Source: JAMCXS01 sp964459065 (GTDB lineage Bacteria; Acidobacteriota; Terriglobia; UBA7540). From it: DNA of 34,849 bases. The notes below the pieces were generated by a model that saw nothing but the letters and a program-made list of their open reading frames with translations, did not search any database and was not told where the DNA came from. This document shows, piece by piece, positions 15,263 through 23,128 of this stretch (position 1 is its first letter; each line of letters begins with the position of its first letter). The stretch covers positions 1 through 34,849 of the forward strand of contig CAYWMN010000004.1 in the NCBI GenBank assembly GCA_964459065.1. The letters are read 5' to 3'. Position numbers and translations under genes: made by a program.

Positions 15263-17500
15263 TCAGGCGCTTTCCAGCCAGTCATGGAAGACCTGTGCGC
15301 TCTGGTCGCCGGGCCGCACGATGAAGCGGAGCTTTTGGCCCGCATTCGACTCTTTGAACTTTTCAACGGGGTTCGTGTAGATCGACTGAATCTCGGACTC
15401 GGCCATCGCCTCACCTTGAGCGTTTTGGGCATTGAGAATCCAGCACGGCCGCGGCGCGAGCAAGCCTGCCAAGTCAGGAATGTCGAAGTGCTTCAGGATT
15501 CCGTAAAGGAACCATGAAAATCCCAGGGAGTACGTTGGGCTCTCAACCACCGACCGGTAGGTGGCGAGCGGCCGGTCGAGCAGCATGGAGTGCAGGCGAT
15601 TGTCGAGGGCGCCGGAAAGCAGAACCGCCAATGCCGCGCCTTTTTCTCCCAGTCCCAGGATGCGTTTGGAGTCCACGTCCCGCCGGGATTGGAGGTAATC
15701 AATTGAGCGAAGCAGGTCCCAGACTCTCTGGCCCAGCGCCGGCTGGCCGAGGGTGAAGCAGGCCCAGGCGTAACCGTCGTGCAGGTGTTCGCCGTGGTAA
15801 AAAGCCGGCCCGGCAGCGGGATAGTGAGGGAGGGTGGTGCCGAGTCCGCGCAGGTCGACGGCGCAGACCGCAAAACCCTTTTCAACGAGATTACCGATCG
15901 CGGACATTTCATTCATCACCGCGTTGCGGTTCTTTTCGGAAACGTAAATGACGGTGGGAAACGGCGCACTGCCTTTGGCCGGCCTGAGAAACCAGCCGGG
16001 GACGCGAACCCGCGGTTCGGAATGCAGGACGAATTCATCAACCACAATGCCCTTTCTCCAGGTGTTGGAGGAAATGATCCGCGGGTTGAGTGGAGTTCGC
16101 CGGGCGGGCAGGGCTAGCAGCTTCTTGATTATTTGCCGAGCGCGCTCGCGCGAGGTTTCGGCCCCGCCCCGGTGATCGGCCGGCGCGGCCTTCCGGAGTT
16201 GCTCCTCGTTCAGTTGAATGACGGAACGTCCCCCCAGCGAGGTGAGAACCTGTCCGGTGCTTGTGCAGTCCAAGGTGCCGGGGGCCGAAGAATCGTACTC
16301 GGCTTCTTCGGTGCCCCATTGTTCGCTGCCCAGCCAGCGATTGAACCATCCATAGGCTTCGCGGCGATTAAAGAAGTCATAATCGTGCGGCAAAGGAGAG
16401 CCGAACAGTTTTACCTTGTTCCCGGCGCCCAGCAGGCTGTAGGCAGCCCGGACTTCGCGGTAGACCTCCTGCGTTCCCTTGACGTAGGTGGGTGAGTACG
16501 TGAAGCCGGAATCGGTCCGCGAATACAGGATGAGCAGAGGCTTGGGGGCAAACGCCAGCAGCAGATCTCCCCGGTCGATGCCTTCGGGAAGACTGCCCAC
16601 GATGTTCTGTTCGGCGTCGGCTGTTCCGCCCGGAGGCGCGTAGGATGGGCCGGCGAGATTCTCATAATTTCCGTCGGACGCCGCGGCGACTTTGATCCGC
16701 GGCTCGAGCGCCGCCAGGTACAGGGTCATCGTCCCGCCGCCTGATTGTCCCGTGCAGCCGATCCGTTCCGGGTCGACTTCCGGCCGCGAGAGAAGATAAT
16801 CGACGGCCCGAATGCCATCCCACACGCGGTACTGCTCAAATTGTGACCCGAACAGCAGCATCGGCTTGCCGGCCAGGGAGTGCTCTGCTGTGGACCCGTA
16901 AAGGCCTTTGCCTGTGCGCGGGTCGAGATATTGCCGCCGCTCGCCCTGGCCGAAAGGATCGAAGGCGAGCGCTACGTAACCTTTTCTTGCAAGCGTCTGG
17001 CAGACGTACTGGTAGTAATAGAATGACTTTCCGTTTTCGGCATGGCCAAGCGGCACAATGATTCCAGGATAAGGCGGCCTGTGCCGCTGGGGGATATAGA
17101 GATTGGCCGTGACGTAGACTTGCGGGAGGCTTTGGAAGATAACTTTCTCGATTCGATAATCGCCACGGTCGATGGTGCCAACGACTTGGGGGTTGAGAGG
17201 CGTTTTCTCGAATGGGCCGCCGATCAGCTTCCAAACCGTTGTGCGGATTTTCATAATGCGGGCTCGAACGTCGGCTTCGGTCTGCATGGCCCGCAAATCC
17301 GCCAGGCGCCGGGCGCGAGCCTCGTTCATGCGCGCGGTAAGATCTCGCGGCCAGTCGTTCCAAAAGTCGCGTTCATCCTGGTGATTTGGTGAAGTCGTTT
17401 CACGGGCGCGCGGCCCAGTTGCCGCGGACGCATCGCGGCCTGTAAGGGACAACGCAACGCCGAGGAGATTGGCCTGGATAAACTTGCGACGCGAGGGCAT
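15263..17500 (-). CDS. Exported tandem alpha/beta hydrolase (acetyl xylan esterase/dienelactone hydrolase-like)
   Basis: The 745-residue protein has an N-terminal export signal with SRRKFIQ, likely Tat, followed by a short hydrophobic stretch. The first hydrolase domain (about 85-395) has an intact nucleophile elbow GQSGGG with Ser253, then Asp330 in YSRTD and His372 in PHDYDF. It is close to the acetyl-xylan-esterase/ABC-transporter-linked hydrolase group and probably hydrolyses carbohydrate esters in the periplasm. A second hydrolase-like domain (about 455-745) repeats the opening 'LPARRTPLNPRI', matching 'FEKTPLNPQV' of the first, but the position of the nucleophile reads GLGEKGA, with Glu619 where Ser is expected. 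The second half therefore looks non-catalytic by the usual mechanism. Confidence 0.82.
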   Translation of the reverse strand: MPSRRKFIQANLLGVALSLTGRDASAATGPRARETTSPNHQDERDFWNDWPRDLTARMNEARARRLADLRAMQTEADVRARIMKIRTTVWKLIGGPFEKTPLNPQVVGTIDRGDYRIEKVIFQSLPQVYVTANLYIPQRHRPPYPGIIVPLGHAENGKSFYYYQYVCQTLARKGYVALAFDPFGQGERRQYLDPRTGKGLYGSTAEHSLAGKPMLLFGSQFEQYRVWDGIRAVDYLLSRPEVDPERIGCTGQSGGGTMTLYLAALEPRIKVAAASDGNYENLAGPSYAPPGGTADAEQNIVGSLPEGIDRGDLLLAFAPKPLLILYSRTDSGFTYSPTYVKGTQEVYREVRAAYSLLGAGNKVKLFGSPLPHDYDFFNRREAYGWFNRWLGSEQWGTEEAEYDSSAPGTLDCTSTGQVLTSLGGRSVIQLNEEQLRKAAPADHRGGAETSRERARQIIKKLLALPARRTPLNPRIISSNTWRKGIVVDEFVLHSEPRVRVPGWFLRPAKGSAPFPTVIYVSEKNRNAVMNEMSAIGNLVEKGFAVCAVDLRGLGTTLPHYPAAGPAFYHGEHLHDGYAWACFTLGQPALGQRVWDLLRSIDYLQSRRDVDSKRILGLGEKGAALAVLLSGALDNRLHSMLLDRPLATYRSVVESPTYSLGFSWFLYGILKHFDIPDLAGLLAPRPCWILNAQNAQGEAMAESEIQSIYTNPVEKFKESNAGQKLRFIVRPGDQSAQVFHDWLESA

Positions 17501-17593
17501 TGACGACCTCCGATCAGGGTGGCAGGGTTGATCTGGATTGCTGACAAATCACCGGGCTAGGGGCCGCAAATTCCTCTTGCCGCGACCCGAATC

Positions 17594-19120
17594 CTAAAGT
17601 CCTTTTTCCGCCATTTCGAAGGCTTTCAGCATGGCCCGGGCTTTGTTCATGGATTCCTGGTATTCGAGAGCGGGAACCGAATCCGCCACAATGCCGGCGC
17701 CGGCCTGAAGGTAGGCTTTGGAGTCCTTAATAAGGACCGTGCGGATGACGATGCAGGAGTTCAAATTGCCGGAAAAATCCGCATAGAGGACCGCGCCGCC
17801 GTAAAGGCCGCGCCGGGTCGGTTCAAGTTCATCAATGATCTCCATGGCGCGAACCTTTGGCGCGCCCGTCAGGGTTCCCGCCGGGAAGCAGGCTGCCAGC
17901 GCCGAGTAGCTATCGGCATCGGGCCGCAGTTGCCCCTTGATCAAAGAAACCAGGTGCATCACGTGCGAGTAGCGCTCGACAAACATGACGCGCTCGGGAC
18001 GGACCGAGGAGAACTCCGATACTCGGCCGACATCGTTGCGGCCCAGATCGACCAGCATGATGTGTTCGGCACGCTCCTTGGGGTCCCGAAGCAGGTCAGT
18101 TTCAAAGCGCTTGTCTTCCTCTTCGGTTTGGCCTCGCGGGCGGGTTCCGGCGATGGGGCGGTATTCCACTTCACGACCCGTTACCTTGACCAGCATTTCC
18201 GGCGAGGATCCGAGCACGGTGGCCTTGCCGAGCTGCAGGTAGTACATGTAGGGCGAGGGGTTCACCACGCGCAGCGCACGGTACACCTGGAAGGGCGGAA
18301 CGCGGACGGGAACCGTGAGACGCTGGGATAAGACCACCTGGAAGACGTCGCCGGCGCGAATGTATTCCTTGCCGCGCTCGACCATTTCCTCATAGTGTTT
18401 TTTCGGCATGTTGGAGCGGATCTGAAGCTTGCCCTTCGGAGCAGAAACTCGGGCCAGCTGCAGCGGCCGTGCAAGTTTTCGTTCCAGCCGGTCGAGTTCG
18501 CGCACTCCCGCATCGTACTTTGCGCGCAGGCTGCCCGGGTCCTCTTCGGTTAGCACATTCGAGATCAGGAAGAGGCGGTGCCGAACGTGATCGAAAGCGA
18601 CCAGGTTGCGAAAATACATGAAAGTGGCGTCGTCGATGTCAACGTCAGGTTCCACCCGGGGGGGCAGCCGCTCAAGCTGGCGCACACCTTCGTAAGAAAG
18701 GTATCCGACGGCTCCGGCGGTAAAAGGCGGCAGACCCGGCAGCGTGACCGAATGGTATTGGGATCCCAGCCGCCTTAAGAACTCAAAAATATTGCCGGTT
18801 TCCTGGATTTTCTTCCGCCCCCGGACCAGCGTGATGCGATCGCCTCGGCAGGAAACCACCTGGAAAGGGTCAACGCCGAAAAAGGTATAGCGGCCGACCC
18901 GCTCTCCACCCTCGACGCTTTCCAGCAGGAAACAGTGTTGCGAAGGCCCTTTGCCCTTTGCGGACGGTCCCTTGGCCGCCTGCGGAACAAGCCGGAGGAA
19001 GGCGGAAACCGGGCTGAGGAGATCCGCGACGACGGTTCTGTAAAGGGGGACGACGGTACCCTGATGCGCCAGGCGCCGGAATTCTGCAAAGCTGGGAGCG
19101 GTTTCTGCCATGGTGAACAC
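17594..19120 (-). CDS. trpE: Anthranilate synthase component I
   Basis: The 508-residue protein converts chorismate and ammonia to anthranilate, with TrpG as partner. The N-terminal domain has FLLESVEGGERVGRYTFFG. The LLES motif is the one that binds tryptophan in feedback-sensitive enzymes, so end-product inhibition is likely. The chorismate-binding domain is complete: PIAGTRPRG, AEHIMLVDLGRNDVGRVS, FPAGTLTGAPKVRAMEIIDELEP and GLYGGAVLYADFSG. Either GTG at 19120 or the ATG three codons later at 19111 could start it; neither has a clear ribosome site. It is alone, not in an operon with trpG or trpD. Confidence 0.97.
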   Translation of the reverse strand: MFTMAETAPSFAEFRRLAHQGTVVPLYRTVVADLLSPVSAFLRLVPQAAKGPSAKGKGPSQHCFLLESVEGGERVGRYTFFGVDPFQVVSCRGDRITLVRGRKKIQETGNIFEFLRRLGSQYHSVTLPGLPPFTAGAVGYLSYEGVRQLERLPPRVEPDVDIDDATFMYFRNLVAFDHVRHRLFLISNVLTEEDPGSLRAKYDAGVRELDRLERKLARPLQLARVSAPKGKLQIRSNMPKKHYEEMVERGKEYIRAGDVFQVVLSQRLTVPVRVPPFQVYRALRVVNPSPYMYYLQLGKATVLGSSPEMLVKVTGREVEYRPIAGTRPRGQTEEEDKRFETDLLRDPKERAEHIMLVDLGRNDVGRVSEFSSVRPERVMFVERYSHVMHLVSLIKGQLRPDADSYSALAACFPAGTLTGAPKVRAMEIIDELEPTRRGLYGGAVLYADFSGNLNSCIVIRTVLIKDSKAYLQAGAGIVADSVPALEYQESMNKARAMLKAFEMAEKGL

Positions 19121-19192
19121 TCAAGGAGATGCACGCCTCTTTTTTGTAACAGCACGGCGCCCTCTCAGGAATTCGTTTTTGGGTTGCAGGCT

Positions 19193-20191
19193 CTATGATT
19201 CTGCGGATTGCTTGTTGCCACCGGGGTTCGCTGATGGTGGCTGCGACCGTTCATCAAGCACTTCGCGAATGAGAGCTTTTAACTGTTCACGATCCTGCTC
19301 AGAGCGAATCGTAAAGGGTTTGCTCGCTTCTCCAAAGTAGAGGCTTCGGTGCGGGAAAGGAATTTCGATGCCCAGTTCATCGAATTTCTTCTTGATGCGG
19401 CGGTTCATTTCCCGTCCCACCACCCACTGCTGGATCGGCAGGGTCTTGAATCGGGCCTTGATAATGACGGCGGAATCACCGAACGAATCGACGCCCAGGA
19501 CTTCCAACGGCGCCAGAACGAGGGAATGGTACTTCTCCTCTTTCATGAAGTCGTCCGCAATCTGTTTGAGAACTTCAATGACGTGGTCAGTGTCTTCCTT
19601 ATAGGCGACGCCGATATTGAAAAGGTAATAAGAATACTCGTGCGTCATGTTGGCAAGGCTTGTAATGTTGCCGTTCGGAAAAACGTGGATGGTCCCGTCC
19701 AGGCTGCGGAGCACGATGGTCCTCAGATTAATTTGTTCTACCAGCCCGCCTGTTCCGTTGATGATGGCCACGTCGTTGACATGGATTTGGTTTTCGAGCA
19801 GCAAGAAGAGTCCGGAAACAAGATCCCGAACCAGGTTTTGAGCCCCAAAGCCCACCGCCAGGCCGACCACTCCGGCGCCGGCCAGGATCGGGCCCACATC
19901 GAAACCCGCTTCCTTGAGGGCCATGATGACGGCGACAATCCAGATGACCACGACCACCGTCTTGCGGAAAAGGCCGCTCAGGGTTGCTGCACGCTTTTCC
20001 AGCTCAAGGTCCGCCCGGCCATGCCGCTTCATGCTATCGACAATTTGCTCGCGGACTTTGGGGATAGACTTATTGAAAATCTTGGCGGCGATAAAGGCGC
20101 CCAGCAGAATTGCAAGGATGCGGATAAGGTGGTCTACCAGCCCGGCCAGGCTGGATACCGAAAAAGTACTGGGTATTGAAATCAATAACAT
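19193..20191 (-). CDS. mscS: MscS-family mechanosensitive channel
   Basis: The 332-residue inner-membrane protein opens under membrane tension to release solutes during osmotic downshock. Three transmembrane segments are visible (about 14-38, 74-94 and 104-130). The third contains the pore-lining GAGVVGLAVGFGAQNLVRDLVSGLFLLLENQ pattern, in which small residues alternate as in MscS. A beta domain with FPNGNITSLANMT and a C-terminal alpha/beta domain (LGIEIPFPHRSLYF) follow. The extra C-terminal tail is charged and Pro/Gly-rich. The ATG at 20191 lies 15 bases after the end of a start-less open frame on the same strand. Confidence 0.93.
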   Translation of the reverse strand: MLLISIPSTFSVSSLAGLVDHLIRILAILLGAFIAAKIFNKSIPKVREQIVDSMKRHGRADLELEKRAATLSGLFRKTVVVVIWIVAVIMALKEAGFDVGPILAGAGVVGLAVGFGAQNLVRDLVSGLFLLLENQIHVNDVAIINGTGGLVEQINLRTIVLRSLDGTIHVFPNGNITSLANMTHEYSYYLFNIGVAYKEDTDHVIEVLKQIADDFMKEEKYHSLVLAPLEVLGVDSFGDSAVIIKARFKTLPIQQWVVGREMNRRIKKKFDELGIEIPFPHRSLYFGEASKPFTIRSEQDREQLKALIREVLDERSQPPSANPGGNKQSAES

Positions 20192-20206
20192 CTTAATTAA
20201 AGTCCA

Positions 20207-20422
20207 TCACAAGAGTTTGTGGATTGCGCCCCGTTCTTCCGGTCCGGGATGAGCTTCCAGTATCCAACAACTTAAGGCCTTCGCCCGGCGGATGTCAAAC
20301 GGGCCTTCAATGTTCTCGACGCCGAAGCGCTTTCCGGTTGTTTCTCCGAGGAGAACAAGACCGCTTGGCCCTGTTGTGAAGAATGTCTCGGCCTCGGGCC
20401 GCTTTACCCCGCTGTGGAATGG
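20207..20422 (-). other. Open, coding-like frame between aroDE and mscS with no canonical start
   Basis: Read on the minus strand, the frame from 20422 to the TGA at 20207-20209 is open for 71 codons. It has GC-rich third positions and a protein-like sequence containing FFTTGPSGLVLLGETTGKRF and PFDIRRAKALSCWILEAHPG. It has no ATG, GTG or TTG. It overlaps the end of aroDE in another frame and ends 15 bases before mscS. It could be a decayed gene, a gene with a non-canonical start such as ATT, or the product of frameshifting at the end of aroDE. I do not recognise the family. Confidence 0.35.
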
Positions 20423-21918
20423 TTAATGGTTTGTCGAACGGCCTGCTCCATCAGCGCGCGGGGCGCCGATTCTCCCGTCCAGATCTCAAATTGCCGCGCG
20501 CCTTGCGCCACCAGCATTTCGATTCCGGAAATCGTGACCAGCCCCCGATGGCGTGCATCGGAAAGAAAGCGGGTTTCAAGCGGGTAATAGACCATGTCAA
20601 AGACTACGCGAGTGCGTAGGCGGGCGAGGTCAATCGGCGAGGAGTCCGTGTGAGGAGGCATTCCCACCGGTGTGGCGTTGATGACGGTATCTACGTCCAG
20701 GTTGTCGGCGCTATCCCATGCAATGGCTTGGGCGCCCACGCAGCGCGCCAGCCTGCGCGCCACGGTTTCACGCCGGGCCGCGATGAGAATCTGAGCGTTC
20801 TGGGCCCGCAGTGCATAGGCCGCCGCCCTCGCCGCCCCGCCTGCTCCAAGAATCAAGACCCGGCTGCCGTCAACCCTCATACGCTTGCTCAGGACTTCGA
20901 TAACGGCTGCCGAATCGGTGTTCCAGCCCATCCATTTGCCGCGCCGGATGGCCACCGTGTTGCACGCCCCGATTTCCGCCGCCAGAGGGTCCACCCACGA
21001 GAGTTGGCGCATGATGGCTCTTTTGAATGGCATGGTGACGCTGAATCCCGAAAATTTCAGGGAGCGCGCGAATTTGAGAAAATCGCTCAATCGCTCTGTT
21101 TCACACGGCAGATACAACGCCTGGACATGCTTGGCCTGGAAAGCGATGTTCTGCATCACCGGGGAGAGTGACATGGAAGCCTTGGTCCCGACGACGCCAA
21201 ACAATTGCGTGCGTTGTTTCAGTTGTTCAACGTGATAAACGCTCCGCATGACTTCGGCGGGGAGTTGACCTCCCGCTACCTCCGTATGGTTTCCTACCGA
21301 GGCGTACGTGAACGGGCAGCCCCAGCGGAATGCCAGCACGCGGGAAGAGATGCCGGAGCCTCCCATCGCGTGCGCCACCAGCACCGGGTGGCGGCGCCGG
21401 TGCGATTTGAGTAACTTCTGAATCTTGAGATTATCCTGAAGGGAGCGGGCATAAGTGGCGATTTTGACGGCATCCGCAGGCAAACGGACCAGCTTGCGGT
21501 AAATGGCTCCCAGCGCCGGAGTTTTGTCATAGTTGTGATAGGAAACAATGACCTTGGAAGCGGCCAGGGGCTCGGTCCAGGAATTGTGCAACGCGGAGAC
21601 CGATTCAATTTCAAGGTCCACCCACTGGCACCCGGCCCGGCTGGCCGCGGCCAGAATGTCGATCTGCTCTTGGGCGGAGCCCGCAAAGCGGCCGCCTGCT
21701 GCTTGCCGCCGGCACGTGGCGATGGTCTGCGGGTAATGTAAGCTAGCCAGCATTTGATGGAGCCGGGATTCGATCTGGCGAAGGTCGCTGAGATAATCCA
21801 AACGAAGTTCAAACCCGAATGGAGGGGAAGTGCCCAGGGAAGATATGTACGTCTCGACCGCGTCCAGACGCGTCGCCGGCAGACTCACAAAGATGTGGGG
21901 GAACCCGGATTTTGCCAA
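20404..21918 (-). CDS. aroDE: Bifunctional 3-dehydroquinate dehydratase (type I)/shikimate dehydrogenase
   Basis: The 504-residue fusion catalyses two successive shikimate-pathway steps, dehydroquinate to dehydroshikimate to shikimate. Residues about 1-230 are a type I dehydratase barrel, with His128 in SYHNYD and the Schiff-base Lys152 in AVKIATYA. Residues about 238-504 are shikimate dehydrogenase: FGVVGTKASMSLSPVMQN, the catalytic Lys299 in TMPFK, WNTDS near 332-336, the NADP loop GAGGAARAAAYAL and the INATPVGM strand. The only canonical start after the preceding in-frame stop is TTG at 21918. Domain order and completeness suggest both activities are retained. Plants use the same fusion order, and it occurs in some bacteria. 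Confidence 0.96.
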   Translation of the reverse strand: MAKSGFPHIFVSLPATRLDAVETYISSLGTSPPFGFELRLDYLSDLRQIESRLHQMLASLHYPQTIATCRRQAAGGRFAGSAQEQIDILAAASRAGCQWVDLEIESVSALHNSWTEPLAASKVIVSYHNYDKTPALGAIYRKLVRLPADAVKIATYARSLQDNLKIQKLLKSHRRRHPVLVAHAMGGSGISSRVLAFRWGCPFTYASVGNHTEVAGGQLPAEVMRSVYHVEQLKQRTQLFGVVGTKASMSLSPVMQNIAFQAKHVQALYLPCETERLSDFLKFARSLKFSGFSVTMPFKRAIMRQLSWVDPLAAEIGACNTVAIRRGKWMGWNTDSAAVIEVLSKRMRVDGSRVLILGAGGAARAAAYALRAQNAQILIAARRETVARRLARCVGAQAIAWDSADNLDVDTVINATPVGMPPHTDSSPIDLARLRTRVVFDMVYYPLETRFLSDARHRGLVTISGIEMLVAQGARQFEIWTGESAPRALMEQAVRQTINHSTAG

Positions 21919-21962
21919 ATGTTTTTCCGCTGCAGCTAGCCTATAAGTATGGCAACTCCCTT

Positions 21963-21992
21963 ATTATAAAGCATTTGCAATAATCCAGGCAA
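21963..21992 (-). promoter_or_regulatory. Promoter candidate for aroDE
   Basis: On the minus strand TTGCCT (21987-21992) and a perfect TATAAT (21963-21968) are separated by 18 bases. The predicted start near 21956 leaves a leader of about 38 nt before the TTG start of aroDE. Confidence 0.45.
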
Positions 21993-22013
21993 GAATATTC
22001 TGAAACGCTTCCC

Positions 22014-22169
22014 GTGGGCTCGCTTTCGGCCCGCGTCAAATGGGAAGTATCTTGCAACCTCAAAGAAGCAACAGAAGAGTTGCGGGCTTGTCTGGATGTT
22101 CTCCAACTTTATGAAAATGAATGGGTTATTGAATGCTGCCGGAAGGAGTTTTCGGCCCTCGCTTCTTAG
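22014..22169 (+). CDS. Possible 51-residue small protein
   Basis: From GTG at 22014 to TAG at 22167-22169 the frame reads like a real small protein. It has a helical, amphipathic core with VKWEVSCNLKEATEELRACL and LYENEWVIECC, and several Cys. There is no clear Shine-Dalgarno site, and the open frame extends upstream to 21984 without another start. It occupies most of an otherwise empty 397-base gap between aroDE and the Nudix gene. The family is not recognised; chance is possible. Confidence 0.35.
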   Translation: MGSLSARVKWEVSCNLKEATEELRACLDVLQLYENEWVIECCRKEFSALAS

Positions 22170-22315
22170 ATGTTGTAAGATTTTGTCATGAGGTTGGCGG
22201 TGAAACGGGTTGTTGTTCCTGTTAAAGTTCTATTGTGCTTTTTTACCTTCAGCGCTGGAATTTTTCGCAAGTCCTTCATAAAATACTGATGAAGTGAGAC
22301 AGGCGGCCTTTCAAG

Positions 22316-22801
22316 ATGGCGGACATGATTAAGCGTGAATATCCTCAACATCCAATCGTTGGCGTGGGCGGCGTGGTCATTGAAGGCGATCATGTCTTGT
22401 TGATCCGGCGCGGCAAGGAACCGCTCAAAGGCGAGTGGTCGATTCCCGGGGGAATGCTCGAGTTAGGTGAAAGCCTGACGGAAGGCGTAAGGCGCGAGGT
22501 TCGTGAAGAGACCGGATTGGAAGTGAAGCCTCTCGAAACCGTCTGTGCCTTTGACCGGATTCAGAAAAATGGATCGCGCGTCCAATATCACTACGTCATT
22601 GTTGATTATGTTTGCCGCCGGACCGGAGGCCGTTTAAAAGCGGGAAGCGACGTGCTCGACGCCCGCTGGGTTACCCGCCGGGACTTGCCGCTTTACCACA
22701 TCACGCCCAAAGCCGCTTCAGTGATCCGAGACGCTTTCAAATCTGCCGGGAAACGCCAACGAGCGCAGCCCCCACGGCAAAATTCCAGGCAAGATCCCTA
22801 A
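22316..22801 (+). CDS. Nudix hydrolase (ADP-ribose pyrophosphatase/MutT-like)
   Basis: The 161-residue protein hydrolyses a nucleoside diphosphate linked to another group; which one cannot be told. The Nudix box is complete: Gly46, Glu52, Arg60-Glu61, Glu64-Glu65 and Gly67, in GGMLELGESLTEGVRREVRE and the residues just after it. It is preceded by WSIPG, common in ADP-ribose and NADH pyrophosphatase-type members. The C-terminal 25 residues are basic and Gln/Arg-rich. The start ATG at 22316 has AGGCGG about 13 bases upstream. Its 3' end faces the terminator of the minus-strand small RNA unit. Confidence 0.93.
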   Translation: MADMIKREYPQHPIVGVGGVVIEGDHVLLIRRGKEPLKGEWSIPGGMLELGESLTEGVRREVREETGLEVKPLETVCAFDRIQKNGSRVQYHYVIVDYVCRRTGGRLKAGSDVLDARWVTRRDLPLYHITPKAASVIRDAFKSAGKRQRAQPPRQNSRQDP

Positions 22802-22841
22802 GGCTGTCGCCCGCGCGATTTTGGTTTGAACGCCTGAAAAT

Positions 22842-22880
22842 AAAAAACCCCCGGCCTTGCCAAAAAGACAAGGCCAGGGG
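22842..22880 (-). terminator. Rho-independent terminator, minus strand
   Basis: Read on the minus strand, CCCCTGGCCTTG pairs with CAAGGCCGGGGG around a 9-nt loop. This gives a 12-bp stem with one U-G pair, and TTTTTTATTTT follows directly (plus A-run 22842-22847). It would end the small RNA unit that starts near 23064, and could also stop read-through from the glycosyltransferase gene. The U-run is on the minus side only, so it does not serve the Nudix gene. Confidence 0.88.
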
Positions 22881-23000
22881 CCGGATACTGACTTAGGATT
22901 AGCTTCCCTGATTTCGACGGGAATTGGCGCCGCCTAGCGCCTTTCCACTCATCCTCTCATCGCTAGCGAGAGGTCCTTCCAAACGAGCACCAGCGAGCGC

Positions 23001-23042
23001 CTAAGCCTCAGCACCCTCGCTACAGTTACAATCGATTTGCAT
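23001..23042 (-). CDS. 13-codon mini-ORF behind a perfect Shine-Dalgarno site
   Basis: The ATG at 23040-23042 (minus) follows GGAGG with a 6-base spacer, the best possible spacing, and encodes MQIDCNCSEGAEA before TAG at 23001-23003. The ribosome site itself (23043-23055) is a 13-nt perfect match to the 16S anti-Shine-Dalgarno tail. The peptide is too short to assign. It could be a regulatory leader peptide with no structural gene after it, a small functional peptide, or an accident of a ribosome-binding RNA. Confidence 0.45.
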   Translation of the reverse strand: MQIDCNCSEGAEA

Positions 23043-23070
23043 GGATCACCTCCTTCCTAGCGTGACTCTG

Positions 23071-23099
23071 ATACTAAGAGCGGTTGGCAGTCGAGTCAA
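23071..23099 (-). promoter_or_regulatory. Sigma70-type promoter of the small RNA unit
   Basis: On the minus strand TTGACT (23094-23099) and TAGTAT (23071-23076) are separated by exactly 17 bases, with 5/6 and 4/6 matches to consensus. The predicted start is near 23064. It lies 30 bases after the stop of the glycosyltransferase gene, so the unit can be transcribed on its own. Confidence 0.6.
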
Positions 23100-23128
23100 G
23101 CGTAAATCCGTCCTTTCAGTGCGCCATC

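Larger units (their letters stand above)
22842..23064 (-). ncRNA. Structured small RNA candidate (about 220 nt)
   Basis: A promoter at 23071-23099 and a strong terminator at 22842-22880 frame a short minus-strand transcript with no gene on that strand downstream. Its predicted 5' end is followed within ten bases by AAGGAGGTGATCC, a perfect complement of the last 13 bases of 16S rRNA. Then come four short hairpins: arms 22993-22997/23016-23020, 22953-22958/22968-22973, 22926-22930/22937-22941 and 22904-22908/22919-22923. The terminator stem closes the unit. I do not recognise it as tmRNA, SRP RNA, 6S, RNase P RNA or a known riboswitch. It may be a regulatory RNA, a dual-function RNA with a mini-ORF, or a ribosome-binding decoy. 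Confidence 0.6.

Noticed and set aside
22901..22930. GATTTCGACGGGAATT on the plus strand resembles the 5' end of tmRNA
   Set aside because: No tag reading frame, no 3' tRNA-like half with CCA, and the terminator points the other way.
23043..23055. GGATCACCTCCTT on the plus strand equals the 3' end of 16S rRNA
   Set aside because: Sequence before it does not match helix 45 or the preceding conserved 16S bases and no ITS or 23S follows. A minus-strand ribosome site with ideal spacing explains it better.
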